Origin: Aggregatibacter segnis
GTDB taxonomy: Bacteria; Pseudomonadota; Gammaproteobacteria; Enterobacterales; Pasteurellaceae
Assembly (NCBI RefSeq): GCF_003130075.1
Contig: NZ_NRCW01000001.1
Span: forward strand, 124,001 to 188,000
Length of the DNA stretch: 64,000 bases
Direction: 5' to 3'
The notes below the pieces were generated by a model, which saw nothing but the letters and a program-made list of their open reading frames with translations, was not told the origin of the DNA and made no database searches. This document shows, in pieces, positions 1-9,174 of the stretch; position 1 is the stretch's first letter, and the number at the start of each line of letters is the position of its first letter. The position numbers and the translations under genes were made by a program.

Positions 1-212
1 GCTTCTTAGCTCGCCGTCGCCACTTGGAAGCCTTAGAACAGGCAGCACAACATTTACAGACGGGACACATTCAATTAACCCAATTCCATGCCGGTGAATT
101 GTTGGCGGAAGAGTTGCGTATGGTGCAAGATGCTTTAAGTGAAATTACCGGCCAGTTTACCTCTGATGATTTGCTCACGAATATTTTTAGTTCGTTTTGT
201 ATCGGGAAATAG
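1..212 (+). CDS. mnmE: tRNA modification GTPase MnmE, C-terminal fragment
   Basis: The reading frame is open from base 3 and ends at a stop at 210-212, so only about the last 69 residues are present. MnmE works with MnmG to add the carboxymethylaminomethyl group to U34 of certain tRNAs. The fragment begins [11 protein letters not shown] and ends with FCIGK. This C-terminal cysteine-containing tail is the MnmE signature and carries the catalytic Cys of the family. The GTPase domain lies outside the window. A strong stem-loop follows 40 bp later. Identification is by recognition of the tail; the start cannot be seen. Confidence 0.95.
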   Translation, partial: FLARRRHLEALEQAAQHLQTGHIQLTQFHAGELLAEELRMVQDALSEITGQFTSDDLLTNIFSSFCIGK

Positions 213-217
213 AGACA

Positions 218-226
218 AAGTGCGGT
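218..226 (+). repeat. DNA uptake signal sequence (USS), first of about 69 copies
   Basis: AAGTGCGGT is the core 9-mer of the Haemophilus/Aggregatibacter uptake signal, which marks DNA for import by naturally competent Pasteurellaceae. Perfect copies seen by eye start at: 218, 956, 1798, 3043, 4867, 5550, 5838, 7394, 9166, 10233, 11862, 12608, 13582, 16037, 16473, 17692, 17748, 18839, 19901, 20020, 21040, 22171, 23728, 24312, 24342, 24589, 25372, 26721, 27195, 28497, 28527, 30411, 30576, 32945, 33419, 34777, 35108, 36013, 36590, 37148, 37405, 38022, 38955, 39330, 39833, 42194, 42794, 45490, 46859, 46905, 49547, 50138, 50168, 52048, 53621, 53731, 53848, 54444, 54714, 56046, 56920, 57543, 57849, 59287, 60320, 60858, 61680, 61701 and 61918. 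Both orientations are included. Confidence 0.95.
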
Positions 227-252
227 CGGTTTTGACTGCATTTTTCAGGTAT

Positions 253-286
253 AAAAATACCGATGGTTTTCCATCGGTATTTTTGT
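253..286. terminator. Bidirectional terminator between mnmE and the lipoprotein gene
   Basis: A stem with arms AAATACCGATGG and CCATCGGTATTT and a short T-rich loop has A-rich and T-rich flanks on the two sides. It therefore reads as an intrinsic terminator for mnmE on + and for the leftward gene ending at 296 on -. Confidence 0.85.
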
Positions 287-295
287 TTATGTTGA

Positions 296-859
296 CTAGA
301 GTAAGAGCGCAGAGCCCCATTTGATAATATCGAAGAAGAATTTATTTTGGTTAGTTGCCACGCCATCAGCTGATTTTGTGGTGCCATCAGGATTTTTCTG
401 AACTTCGATCATGCCATTTTTATATTGACCTTTTACCACTTCTAAATCATCGGCTGCATTTTTTCTTAACAGCTCACATTGTGCTTTATCCATCTCTTCC
501 ACTTTATCCTGTCTAAATTTCTTATATTGATAAGTAGCGTAATTCATGGATTTTTCATCGTCTTGAATAATTTTTACATACTTCTCGCCAATGACGTTTT
601 CTAATGGGTAGAAGAAAATATATTGTGAATGAATGTAAGCATCTTCTTTTGGAAAGTGCTGTTGCAAAATGCGGGTTAAATTTGGATAGATACATTGTTC
701 CGCTTGTTTGCTGGCAAATACCCAACGTTGTGCATTATCGTCGGATAACAAATAATCTGCGCCGGCATATTCGCCGGGAATTGGATCCTGCTTGGTGCCA
801 AATAATGAGCAACCGGTTAGGAATAAAATGACACCCGAAAAAATAAATTTCTTTAACAT
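296..859 (-). CDS. Putative lipoprotein of unknown function
   Basis: A 187-residue protein with a lipoprotein signal: lysines at residues 3-4, a hydrophobic stretch, and a lipobox ending LTGC with the acylated Cys at residue 17. The start at 859 is chosen because the signal peptide begins exactly there; an upstream in-frame ATG at 925 would add 22 residues that do not look like part of it. The mature part is mixed alpha/beta, charged, with Cys in QCIYP and AQCEL that might pair. The C-terminus is hydrophobic (GSALLL). I do not recognise a characterised family. From memory it resembles small Pasteurellaceae-only lipoproteins, unverified. It lies downstream of another secreted protein but is separated from it by a terminator. 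Confidence 0.75.
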   Translation of the reverse strand: MLKKFIFSGVILFLTGCSLFGTKQDPIPGEYAGADYLLSDDNAQRWVFASKQAEQCIYPNLTRILQQHFPKEDAYIHSQYIFFYPLENVIGEKYVKIIQDDEKSMNYATYQYKKFRQDKVEEMDKAQCELLRKNAADDLEVVKGQYKNGMIEVQKNPDGTTKSADGVATNQNKFFFDIIKWGSALLL

Positions 860-952
860 GGTTAAACCTTTATAGCTTGATACATTACAAAAAAACGCTG
901 CGTATTCTAGCAATAAGCGTGTCATTTAGAAATGATTTGTTTAGTGGATACT

Positions 953-1009
953 AAAAAGTGCGGTGGATTTTCAGCATAAATTATGTTGGATGATCCACCC
1001 CACTTTTAT
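953..1009 (-). terminator. Terminator of the 1021-1746 gene, built on a USS
   Basis: The arms AAAAGTGCGGTGGAT and ATCCACCCCACTTTT pair with a single mismatch around a 24-nt loop. Read leftward, the stem ends in a T-run (CACTTTTTAG). The left arm is a perfect uptake signal at 956-964. Confidence 0.75.
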
Positions 1010-1020
1010 AAGAGGAAAAA

Positions 1021-1746
1021 CTATCGGCAAATCACCTGTTCAATCATACGACCTTTTTCAGCAGCGTTAGCGTTAGGCAATTTATCGCCATTTTGTTTGA
1101 TGGAGTCGGTGTATTTTTCCACAAAGGCATTGTCTTCACTGATGACACCCGCAGAGTATTCATCAATACTAAACGTACCTTTTGCAAACATCCCGTTGAG
1201 TTGATACGTGAGGTAATTATCAACAGAGGAGGTGTTTTTCTCTAGATCATAATAATTGCTAGACATGTTAAAATGCACGCCTTGTTGTGTTTTCAAATCC
1301 TGACAAATACCGTTCTTCGTTGTAAAAACAGCATGGCTTAAACGTCCTTGACCAAATTCATAATATTCAAATTTTTTAGCATTGGCTAATTTCTTCAGAT
1401 CGTGTTCGTTACTTGGATTCATTGATTTTCCATTGTGTAAATACATCACCGGAATCAGCCTGTTGCCACTGAATTCTTGTTGATAAATTTCACCAAGAAT
1501 TTTACTTCCTCGCCGTGCTTTTAAGACGGGCTTTTTCATATCGCTATCGGATGCGCCGGCAATTTTCTCAAAAGAAATCGATTTGATTTGACTGTCTAAA
1601 TCAACGTAGTGACGTTCATGTACATCGGTAGAAATATCTTCAAACGCATTCCAGCCATCGCTATTTTTTCCTGGGGTATTGGCGTGAGCGCAAGCGATTA
1701 ATGTCATAATCGAGCAGGCGAGCGTACTGAATTTTAAGATTTTCAT
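1021..1746 (-). CDS. Putative exported protein (possible lipoprotein), unknown function
   Basis: 241 residues with an N-terminal signal. The end of the hydrophobic core reads LIAC (Cys19), which fits a lipobox, but AHA-N just after it would equally fit signal peptidase I. Two further Cys (GICQDL and the C-terminal VICR) could form a disulfide in the periplasm. The mature chain is hydrophilic with no membrane segment. I recognise no domain. A good Shine-Dalgarno (TAGGAG) lies 6-7 nt before the ATG. The gene has its own USS-based terminator downstream, and the raiA terminator lies just upstream. It is therefore probably a separate transcription unit with a palindrome (1761-1778) in its promoter region. 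Confidence 0.7.
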   Translation of the reverse strand: MKILKFSTLACSIMTLIACAHANTPGKNSDGWNAFEDISTDVHERHYVDLDSQIKSISFEKIAGASDSDMKKPVLKARRGSKILGEIYQQEFSGNRLIPVMYLHNGKSMNPSNEHDLKKLANAKKFEYYEFGQGRLSHAVFTTKNGICQDLKTQQGVHFNMSSNYYDLEKNTSSVDNYLTYQLNGMFAKGTFSIDEYSAGVISEDNAFVEKYTDSIKQNGDKLPNANAAEKGRMIEQVICR

Positions 1747-1760
1747 TTTTCTCCTAAAAT

Positions 1761-1778
1761 TTGATTATTGATAATCAA
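1761..1778. promoter_or_regulatory. Palindrome in front of the exported-protein gene
   Basis: The arms TTGATTAT and ATAATCAA are perfect 8-bp inverted repeats with a 2-bp centre. They sit 15-32 bp upstream of the start at 1746, where an operator would be expected. The element overlaps the U-tract side of the raiA terminator. The binding protein is unknown; spacing does not match a standard Fur box well. Confidence 0.35.
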
Positions 1779-1806
1779 AAAAACCGCACTCTTTTAAAAG
1801 TGCGGT
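1775..1806 (-). terminator. raiA terminator with USS arm
   Basis: On the minus strand an ACCGCACT arm and its complement AGTGCGGT flank a short AT loop and are followed by eight T residues. The USS at 1798-1806 forms one arm. Confidence 0.85.
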
Positions 1807-1825
1807 CATTTTTACAGGTGTTTTT

Positions 1826-2149
1826 TTATTCGTTAAACGAATCTTTCAAACGTTCATCAGCGCGACGGGCTTCGCCTTTGTGTTGTAATTTATTAAGCTG
1901 TTTCTCAAGTTTTTCTTCAACGTCGTTGATAGCTTTATACATATCTTCTGCCTCAGCGCTGGCAATGAGGTTGCCAAATGGGGTGCCGATAGAGGCATCA
2001 ACGGAAAAGCCTTTAGGCGTTTTGTTTAAAATAAAGTGAGGATTGATCAGTTGGGTATGCCATTTATTCAGTTTGACAAGTCGTTCTTCAACGTGAGCAC
2101 GGATTGCAGGGGTGATATCCATTTGTTTACTGGTAATATTTAATGTCAT
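1826..2149 (-). CDS. raiA: Ribosome-associated inhibitor RaiA (YfiA/HPF family)
   Basis: 107 residues, the usual length of the short form in Haemophilus. It opens [13 protein letters not shown] and contains the family core ([13 protein letters not shown] and [19 protein letters not shown]), then a lysine-rich C-terminal helix. RaiA binds the small ribosomal subunit in the decoding region in stationary phase or cold and blocks translation; short forms counter 100S dimer formation. It lacks the long C-terminal dimerisation domain of long HPF. A small palindrome (GGGTC-TGA-GACCC, 2173-2185) lies about 25-35 bp upstream of the start and may be in the leader. It has its own terminator. Confidence 0.9.
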   Translation of the reverse strand: MTLNITSKQMDITPAIRAHVEERLVKLNKWHTQLINPHFILNKTPKGFSVDASIGTPFGNLIASAEAEDMYKAINDVEEKLEKQLNKLQHKGEARRADERLKDSFNE

Positions 2150-2340
2150 AGCATTTACCTCTTATGTGAATGGGGTCTGAGACCCAGTTGAAATCCTTAG
2201 TTACAACATAGTAACCTTGCTTTTAATTTTCAAGCGCTTTTTAGGTTGTTTAAAAAGAAAAGTTTAAAAATATGATCCAGGTCTGAAAATTGGGAAAAGA
2301 TGCTTTTTTTGCGGAGATAAGTTGCTATGATGGGCAAGTT

Positions 2341-2384
2341 AAAGAAAGCGGATATTATATTTAATATCCGCTTTCTTTTTTATT
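2341..2384. terminator. Terminator of the AGCS symporter gene
   Basis: A long near-perfect stem with arms AAAGAAAGCGGATATTA and TTAATATCCGCTTTCTTT starts at the symporter stop codon. The T-tract is better on the + strand, so it could work in both directions. Confidence 0.7.
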
Positions 2385-3759
2385 ATTGGGTCATTTCGTC
2401 TTGGTCAAACTGATTGGCATTGAGGCGTGAAAAATAGTCTTTCGTTTCTTCAATAACCACTTTGCGCAAGCCGATTAAGGCAACTAAGTTTGGAATCGCC
2501 ATTAAGCCGTTGACGATATCCGCTAAAATCCAAATGAGATTTAAATGAATAAATGCGCCACAGCCGACTAATGCGATAAATGCGATACGGTAGAGTTTAA
2601 TACCTCGGATGCCCACCAAATAAACAAAGCAACGTTCACCGTAATAGCACCAGCCAAGAATGGTCGTAAAGGCGAAAAACAGGAGTCCAATGGTGACAAT
2701 CGTTGCACCAATAGAAGAGCCTAAACCTTGAGAGAATGCATAGTTGGTCACGACAGCACCTTCCATGCCTGGTGTTTGCCACGCGCCGGTTAGGACTAAA
2801 ACAATACCCGTCATAGTACAGACGATAATCGTATCTAAGAATGTACCTGTCATGGAAATCAGACCTTGGCGTACCGGCTCTTTAGTTTGTGCGGCAGCCG
2901 CAGCAATCGGAGCACTCCCTAAACCGGATTCATTGGAGAAAATCCCGCGAGCTACACCGGATTGGATGGCTTTCATCACGGTAAAACCTAATGCACCGCC
3001 CAATGCGGCTTCCGGATTGAATGCACTGTGAATGATTAACTGAAGTGCGGTCGGAATTTTGTCTAAATTTAACAGAATGATAATGATGGATGTCGCAACA
3101 TAAAAGACTGCCATAAATGGCACGATGTAGGATGACACCAACGCGATACGTTTTACTCCACCAAGAATAATTAAGCCTACTAACAGGGTGATGATAGCCG
3201 CGGTGATACTGACGGGAATGCTAAAAGTATCTTGCATCGCATGGGTGATGGCGTTGACTTGCGGGAACGTGCCGATACCAAAGAATGCGACGAGTACGCC
3301 AAATAGGGCAAAGAGTTTTGCTAACCACCCCAAACCAAGGCCGCGTTCGATGTAATACATCGGACCGCCCGCCATAAAACCGTTTTTGTCGCGTACACGA
3401 TATTTAACGGCTAACAAACATTCTGCGTATTTGGTCGCCATGCCAAGTAATGCGACTAACCACATCCAGAAGATGGCACCAGGGCCGCCCGCTTGTACTG
3501 CTGTTGCAACGCCCACAATGTTTCCTGTGCCGATGGTGGCGGCAAGCGCGGTACACAGGGCGGCAAAAGAAGAAACATCCCCTTTTTGTTGTAAACCCGA
3601 ATCGCGTTTAAACAAATAGCGCAAGGCGCGAGGCAATTGAACGATTTGAATAAAGCCTAAGCGAAGGGTTAAATATAATCCGGTACCGGATAATAAAATG
3701 AGTAGAGGCGGACCCCATATAAAGGAGTCTATTGCAGATAAAATATTTTCGAATGTCAT
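2383..3759 (-). CDS. AGCS-family sodium:alanine/glycine symporter
   Basis: 458 residues with about ten hydrophobic helices. The AGCS signatures are present: an ATIGTGNIVGVATA segment near residue 85, GGPGAIFWMW, and the FSNESGLGSAPIAAAAA segment in the second half. These carriers import alanine or glycine with Na+ at the inner membrane. The start at 3759 is preferred over the longer frame to 3837 because it has a Shine-Dalgarno (GAGGAA) and the usual MTFENIL-type N-terminus. The extra 26 residues would be encoded by leader sequence. A tandem glycine riboswitch upstream implies that glycine controls expression and that glycine is a substrate. A terminator follows. Confidence 0.92.
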   Translation of the reverse strand: MTFENILSAIDSFIWGPPLLILLSGTGLYLTLRLGFIQIVQLPRALRYLFKRDSGLQQKGDVSSFAALCTALAATIGTGNIVGVATAVQAGGPGAIFWMWLVALLGMATKYAECLLAVKYRVRDKNGFMAGGPMYYIERGLGLGWLAKLFALFGVLVAFFGIGTFPQVNAITHAMQDTFSIPVSITAAIITLLVGLIILGGVKRIALVSSYIVPFMAVFYVATSIIIILLNLDKIPTALQLIIHSAFNPEAALGGALGFTVMKAIQSGVARGIFSNESGLGSAPIAAAAAQTKEPVRQGLISMTGTFLDTIIVCTMTGIVLVLTGAWQTPGMEGAVVTNYAFSQGLGSSIGATIVTIGLLFFAFTTILGWCYYGERCFVYLVGIRGIKLYRIAFIALVGCGAFIHLNLIWILADIVNGLMAIPNLVALIGLRKVVIEETKDYFSRLNANQFDQDEMTQ

Positions 3760-3867
3760 TGATGGTTCCTCGTAAATAACCTGATTACAAGGAGGCGGAA
3801 AGAATTTTACGGATAGATAAAATAGGAAATAACTCAATAAATTGAGTATGTTATATTCACCGAAATC

Positions 3868-4080
3868 TTCTGCCCCTGTCCTTTTGCCTGAGCGTTTGAA
3901 AAGCGGTGAATATTCCGCTTCTTTGCGCCTTCGGCGTCCATGAGTACTTTCAAGTCAAACTTGAAAAGTACCTTGGATCTCTCCAAGGGTTCGTCCAGTA
4001 ACAGTCCCTGCCATCGCGCCTGAAAGATTTTACCTCGTCGGCGTGGGGTCAATTCCCCGCTCTCCAGCTACCTTCGTCCG
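3868..4080 (-). promoter_or_regulatory. Tandem glycine riboswitch upstream of the AGCS symporter
   Basis: Read leftward from about 4080, the sequence has two glycine aptamers in tandem. The first runs GGACGAAGG...CTGGAGAG...GCCGACGAGGTAAA...CTTTCAGGC...ATGGCAGGGACTG. The second runs TGGACGAACCCTTGGAGAG...GCCGAAGGCGCAAAG...CGCTCAGGCAAAAGGACAGGGGC. The order of conserved blocks (GGAGAG, CCGA-G-GCAAA, CTCAGGCAAAAGGAC) and the short linker match the known two-aptamer architecture. The expression platform would lie between 3868 and 3760 and includes a small AT-rich palindrome (3833-3846). An open frame exists across the region, but it is incidental. Whether the switch is ON or OFF cannot be read from sequence alone; transport genes in this context are known in both forms. 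Confidence 0.93.
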
Positions 4081-4137
4081 AACAATTTATGCTTGCACAT
4101 AAAGTGCGATAAATTCTAGCAATATAATTTTAAGATC

Positions 4138-4406
4138 TCAATCATGCCGTTGGCTGCATTGCCATTTTTTTGCAATATAACTGCAGGTGGGCACCAATTT
4201 GAGCTGATTTTCTCGAATAAACGTGATTAAGGCTTGATATAACTTGTCGGCTACACCTTGCCCACGTAATGTTTCCGACACATAAGTGTGATTGGCATTG
4301 ATGGTGTGGTCGTCAATGAAAAAATAAGTGAGTTTGGCAACAGGTTGTTGTTTTTCGTCTAACACAAAAAAGCTACCTTGCTCGGCATTTTGCTCGTGCT
4401 GAATTT

Positions 4407-4410
<4 letters not shown>
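4138..4410 (-). CDS. Small GNAT-fold N-acetyltransferase (YjdJ-like)
   Basis: A 90-residue protein with the compact single-domain GNAT fold. It has beta strands over residues 1-40 ([18 protein letters not shown]), the acetyl-CoA loop [12 protein letters not shown] (about residues 45-57), and a C-terminal YIAKKW segment. This matches the YjdJ-type acetyltransferases of about 90 residues; substrates are unknown. Its start overlaps the yacG stop (ATGA), so it is translationally coupled and ends the pil-coaE-yacG block. Confidence 0.85.
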
Positions 4411-5253
<843 letters not shown>

Positions 5254-5284
5254 TCAACAGTGGCGCGATCATACGTTCATGTGT

Positions 5285-5977
5285 TCAATTAAGCAATAAA
5301 CAGACGAGCCCGGAAAGAGAGAGAAATGGACCGAATGGTACTACGTTGAGTGTACGATTTCGATATTTGGCGTAGATCGCGTAGGTTAAGCCGAAAAGGC
5401 AGGCGAGGAATAAAAAGACGGGGAGTTGCTGTGCCGGCAGAAAAGCCCCTAACCCGAGAGCCAGCCAGTAGTCGCCTCGTCCTAACGCTTCTTGTCGGTA
5501 GTACCCTTTGGCAGCATGATAGATAGCATAAAAAACGCCTCCAAAGAGGACCGCACTTTGTAGGCTTTGTTCAAGGGATAATGCTCCGATTTGCCAATAT
5601 GCTGCTCCTAAGCCGAGGGCAAGTAAGGCTTGGCACAATGTGGGCGAGATCAGGCGATAGTGCCAATCCACCAAAGAAATTGCGCTCAAAATGGTGATAT
5701 AAAGCGCAAGGCAAAGTCCCTTTGATGGCTCGTCATTGGTGGCATAGCAAAGTAAAAAGAACAGTGCGAACAGCATGCCGTAAATCAGTGCGGAAGCTTG
5801 TTTTTGGAGTGGCTTGAGAACGGATTTTCCCGGCATAAAGTGCGGTGGATTTTCCGGGTAAATTTCAATGTATGCGATGTAAACCTCATGACTTAATTTG
5901 CGGGCAAAGTGCACTACATAATTATGTACCAACCCGCCACAGACAACACCAGCAAGCAGAAAGAATAGCCACATCAT
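5285..5977 (-). CDS. pilD: Type IV prepilin peptidase PilD, short form
   Basis: 230 residues, polytopic. This aspartic protease cleaves the pilin leader before Phe. The two catalytic Asp are visible in SLVDWHYRLISP and in the GRGDYWLALGLGAFLP segment (GxGD motif). Full-length relatives (about 290 residues) start with a zinc-binding domain with two CxxC pairs involved in N-methylation; these Cys are absent here and the N-terminal part is short, as I recall for H. influenzae PilD. The start overlaps the pilC stop by 4 bp. Confidence 0.93.
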   Translation of the reverse strand: MMWLFFLLAGVVCGGLVHNYVVHFARKLSHEVYIAYIEIYPENPPHFMPGKSVLKPLQKQASALIYGMLFALFFLLCYATNDEPSKGLCLALYITILSAISLVDWHYRLISPTLCQALLALGLGAAYWQIGALSLEQSLQSAVLFGGVFYAIYHAAKGYYRQEALGRGDYWLALGLGAFLPAQQLPVFLFLACLFGLTYAIYAKYRNRTLNVVPFGPFLSLSGLVCLLLN

Positions 5978-7197
5978 TGTACTAGCGAACCCATGTTGAA
6001 AATCGGTAGGTACATGCCGAGCATAATTAAACCGATAAGTCCGCCGATAATCACCATTAATAAAGGCTCCAGCATTTGTGACAGGAGATCAATTTGATGA
6101 TCTAGCTGTTGTTGATGATCGTTGGCGATAAATTGCAGCATCTTGGGCAATTCTCCACTTTGTTCTCCTACTTGTAGCATTTGTTGGGCTGCAGGGGGAA
6201 AAATTTGTCCGCTCACGCTGGCGGAAAACGGATAGCCTTGTTGAATCCAATGGAGTGCTGATTGTACTTCCGTCATTAATATTAAATCGCCTTGTAATTG
6301 AGGTTTGGTTTGCCAACTTTGTTGTTTCGGCAGGAAAGATTGAAGTGCCTGATTTAGTGGAATACCAGCCTGTAACATCAAAAATAAACTGCGGCTGAAG
6401 CTCACCAAACGGGAAAGCCGAACGATATGATTAAGTAGCGGAATGTTGTTGAACAAACGTGTTTTTTGTCGATGAAGCCAGGGCGAATGTTTCAGCTGAA
6501 AGCGAATGAGTATGACGATGAGTACAACAACGATGAGTAGAGCCAACCAATAATTTTGTAACCCTTGGGAGAGCGTAAGCAGAAGTTGTGTAAAGGTGGG
6601 GAGTTGTGCGCTGTTGTTGTCATACATCGCCGCAAATTGTGGCACGATGAATAACAATAGCAGGACGGTCAATGTTAATGAAATACCCAGTACCAACACA
6701 GGGTAAAGCAAGATCTTTTGCATTTTACGCTGAAACGCCAGTGCTTGTTGTTTATGTTGGGCTATTTCATGACAAACCGCAGCAAGTTTGCCGGTCATTT
6801 CACCTACTTGAATAAGTTGGCGTTCTTGATAGGTGAGGTATAACCCTTGCTGTTCTAAGGCTTGAGAAAAGGCTAAACCCCTTTCAATGTCTCGTAATAA
6901 GAGACGGAGCCATTGATTCAGTGCGATATTGGTGCAGTTTTGCAACAGAATTTGCAGACTATGTTTTAAGGGGACCGCGGCTTGTAATAATGTCGCGAGC
7001 TGTGAAAGTAAGGCACAGATCTCGGCATTTTTCGGTTTATTGCTCAGTTGCCAGTTTTGTTGCAATGTAATGCTTTGCAAACCTCGCGCCATTAACTGCT
7101 GCCGTGCCTTTGCTTCGCTTTCTGCTACGATGAGTCCTTTTTGTTTTTGTTGTAACCGATTGATGGCTCGCCAGCGAAACAGTTTTAATTTAGTCAT
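5974..7197 (-). CDS. pilC: Type IV pilus inner-membrane platform protein PilC
   Basis: 407 residues with two T2SSF domains in tandem. Each has the conserved GEMTGKLAAVCHEIAQH or GEQSGELPKMLQFIAND element and following transmembrane segments. PilC sits in the inner membrane and couples the PilB ATPase to pilin assembly. It overlaps pilB by 8 bp and pilD by 4 bp, so the operon is tightly coupled. In H. influenzae this operon is needed for DNA uptake. Confidence 0.95.
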   Translation of the reverse strand: MTKLKLFRWRAINRLQQKQKGLIVAESEAKARQQLMARGLQSITLQQNWQLSNKPKNAEICALLSQLATLLQAAVPLKHSLQILLQNCTNIALNQWLRLLLRDIERGLAFSQALEQQGLYLTYQERQLIQVGEMTGKLAAVCHEIAQHKQQALAFQRKMQKILLYPVLVLGISLTLTVLLLLFIVPQFAAMYDNNSAQLPTFTQLLLTLSQGLQNYWLALLIVVVLIVILIRFQLKHSPWLHRQKTRLFNNIPLLNHIVRLSRLVSFSRSLFLMLQAGIPLNQALQSFLPKQQSWQTKPQLQGDLILMTEVQSALHWIQQGYPFSASVSGQIFPPAAQQMLQVGEQSGELPKMLQFIANDHQQQLDHQIDLLSQMLEPLLMVIIGGLIGLIMLGMYLPIFNMGSLVQ

Positions 7198-8599
7198 ATG
7201 TTTGTCCTAAAACCCGTTGAATTTCAGCCAAATCAGTTATGCCGTTTTTGATTTTTTCTAAGGCGCTTTGGCGTAAATCATCGAAATCCATTTCATAGCC
7301 TTGCGGATGGTGTAGTTGAGGTTGTAGGAATTGATATACCCCGACACGCCCTTTGTAACCTTGATGACAGTCGCAAAAATGGTTGGGATTTCCACCGCAC
7401 TTTTGGCAACGTTTACGCACCAATCGTTGCGCGATGACAAGTAACAAGCTGCTGTCGATTTCATGGCGCTGAATACCCAACTGTTGCAAGCGGGAAATGG
7501 CGGAAGGAGCATCATTGGTGTGTAAGGTAGAAAGGACTAAGTGTCCTGTTTGTGCGGCGCGTAGTGCCATGGCGGCACTTTCTTCATCACGAATTTCACC
7601 TAGCATAATGATGTCGGGATCTTGGCGTAAGAAGGTACGAAGGAGACGGCTGAAATCCAAGCCAATAGGATTATTTACTTGAGTTTGAATAATACCTGGC
7701 AACTGAATTTCAATGGGATCCTCTGCCGTCATAATGTGTTTTTCCGGTGTATTTAAATACTGTAATGCTGTATACAAAGAAATACTTTTACCGCTACCGG
7801 TCGGGCCGGTTACTAAAATCAACCCTTGGGGTTGGCTTAATGCATGACGGAAAAGTTGTTGCTGTGATTCAGTCATGCCCAATTCACTGAATTCCAACTG
7901 AACGGGCCGATTTTGCTGTAAACGCAACACGGCTTTTTCGCCAAATTGGGTCGCAAGGGTTGAGAGACGAAAATCTAAAATATCGGAAAAGGTGGTTTTA
8001 AACTGAAAGCGGCCGTCTTGCGGTAAACGTGTCTCGCTAATATCCAATTTCGCCAATAATTTCAGACGGGAAATTAAGCGGTTTGCCAAAGAACGCGAGA
8101 TTTGTTCTTGTACTTGCAATACGCCATCAATACGAAAACGCACTTGCAATCCCTCGGTTTGCGGTTCCAAATGAATATCGGATGCTTTTTTCTGTGTAGC
8201 GTTTTCAAAAATCTGATTGAGTTGTTGAATGATCGGCTCATCAATTTGCTGGGTATCAGGCTGTTCTTGTAGTTCAGTTGAATAAAAGAGCGGTTGATTT
8301 TCCTCGACTTTTTCAGGTTTTGTTAAGTCCTGTAGTGCGCTTTTGAGTACATGGCTAGGCAATAACACAGGCTCAATGTGCTTTCCACTGAGAAAGGAAA
8401 AGGTTTCACAAGCGGCAAGATTGGTTAATGAATCCAATCCTAGCCACAGAGTTTGGGCGTCTTCTTTTAACGGTAATGCTAAATAACGTAAGAGGACGGT
8501 TTGTTGCTGCTGATTTTTAAGCCAGAGCTCAGGCGTAATACTAAATTCATCGCCCTGTTGATTGACGACCGAATAATGCCGTTCCATCGGATGTTGCAT
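7190..8599 (-). CDS. pilB: Type IV pilus assembly ATPase PilB
   Basis: 469 residues, GspE/PilB secretion ATPase. Visible motifs are Walker A GPTGSGKS, the Asp box EDPIEIQLPGIIQTQVN, Walker B IIMLGEIRDEESA, the His box GHLVLSTLHTNDA, and a CxxC zinc site late in the protein (KRCQKCGG...FCDCHQG). The N-terminal domain is shorter than in Pseudomonas PilB, as usual in Pasteurellaceae. The first ATG (8597-8599) directly abuts an AAAGGAG, while a second ATG four codons in has a spacing of about 12 nt, so the start is uncertain by four residues. It lies 28 bp after pilA. Confidence 0.95.
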   Translation of the reverse strand: MQHPMERHYSVVNQQGDEFSITPELWLKNQQQQTVLLRYLALPLKEDAQTLWLGLDSLTNLAACETFSFLSGKHIEPVLLPSHVLKSALQDLTKPEKVEENQPLFYSTELQEQPDTQQIDEPIIQQLNQIFENATQKKASDIHLEPQTEGLQVRFRIDGVLQVQEQISRSLANRLISRLKLLAKLDISETRLPQDGRFQFKTTFSDILDFRLSTLATQFGEKAVLRLQQNRPVQLEFSELGMTESQQQLFRHALSQPQGLILVTGPTGSGKSISLYTALQYLNTPEKHIMTAEDPIEIQLPGIIQTQVNNPIGLDFSRLLRTFLRQDPDIIMLGEIRDEESAAMALRAAQTGHLVLSTLHTNDAPSAISRLQQLGIQRHEIDSSLLLVIAQRLVRKRCQKCGGNPNHFCDCHQGYKGRVGVYQFLQPQLHHPQGYEMDFDDLRQSALEKIKNGITDLAEIQRVLGQTYD

Positions 8600-8627
8600 C
8601 TCCTTTACCGCCCTATTGGATTAGCAC

Positions 8628-9080
8628 TTAAGAGCAAAAGCCAGCAGGGAAAATCTCTGCATTATTACCGCAGGAAGCCGTCCAGCTTACCCCCGTGGCA
8701 GCGGTGCCGGAGGCACTGAGGGTGTAGCTAATATTTTCGAGACTGCTTTTTCCGGTTACAGTGATAGCGCCACTTTTCACTTTGGTGGATTTTACGTATT
8801 TTTGTTTTGTGGCATCGGTAACGTCTGCTTGAATGCCGTTTTGTCCTCCGCTGCAGTTATCGGTTTTGCCGGTGTTGTAAATACATAGTTCCACTTCGGC
8901 ACGAAGCGGCGCAGAAGCCTGTAACAACTCGGAAATAGCCGCTTTTTTGGTGTAATTTTGATAAGATGGCACCGCGACAGTGGCGAGAATCGCGACGATC
9001 GCAATCACAATCATTAATTCGATTAATGTAAAACCTTTTTTAACGGATTTCAGAGAGATAAAAACGGATTGAATTTTCAT
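8628..9080 (-). CDS. pilA: Type IV pilin (prepilin) PilA
   Basis: A 150-residue prepilin. The leader ends KKG and is followed by the methylated pilin N-terminus [18 protein letters not shown]; PilD would cut between Gly and Phe, leaving about 134 residues. A C-terminal Cys pair (ASCG...GFCS) should form the D-region disulfide; a second pair ([12 protein letters not shown]) lies in the globular head. The start at 9080 is chosen because the leader begins [16 protein letters not shown]; the longer frame to 9194 would run into the upstream CRP-S region. It is the first gene of pilABCD, controlled by natural competence in Haemophilus. Confidence 0.95.
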   Translation of the reverse strand: MKIQSVFISLKSVKKGFTLIELMIVIAIVAILATVAVPSYQNYTKKAAISELLQASAPLRAEVELCIYNTGKTDNCSGGQNGIQADVTDATKQKYVKSTKVKSGAITVTGKSSLENISYTLSASGTAATGVSWTASCGNNAEIFPAGFCS

Positions 9081-9174
9081 AAAAAATACCTTGTTCAATG
9101 AAAAATAATAAGGTTGATTTGAAGCGGAGGTATTTTGACTTAGTGGAAAAATAGCGTGAAATGACACCGCACTT

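Noticed and set aside
2316-2340. Extended -10 (TGCTATGAT) on + before the symporter terminator
   Set aside because: A transcript would be only a terminator hairpin long; likely chance.
3834-4052. Minus-strand 72-residue open frame
   Set aside because: It lies across the tandem glycine riboswitch; the conserved aptamer blocks explain the sequence, and no ribosome-binding site or domain supports a protein.
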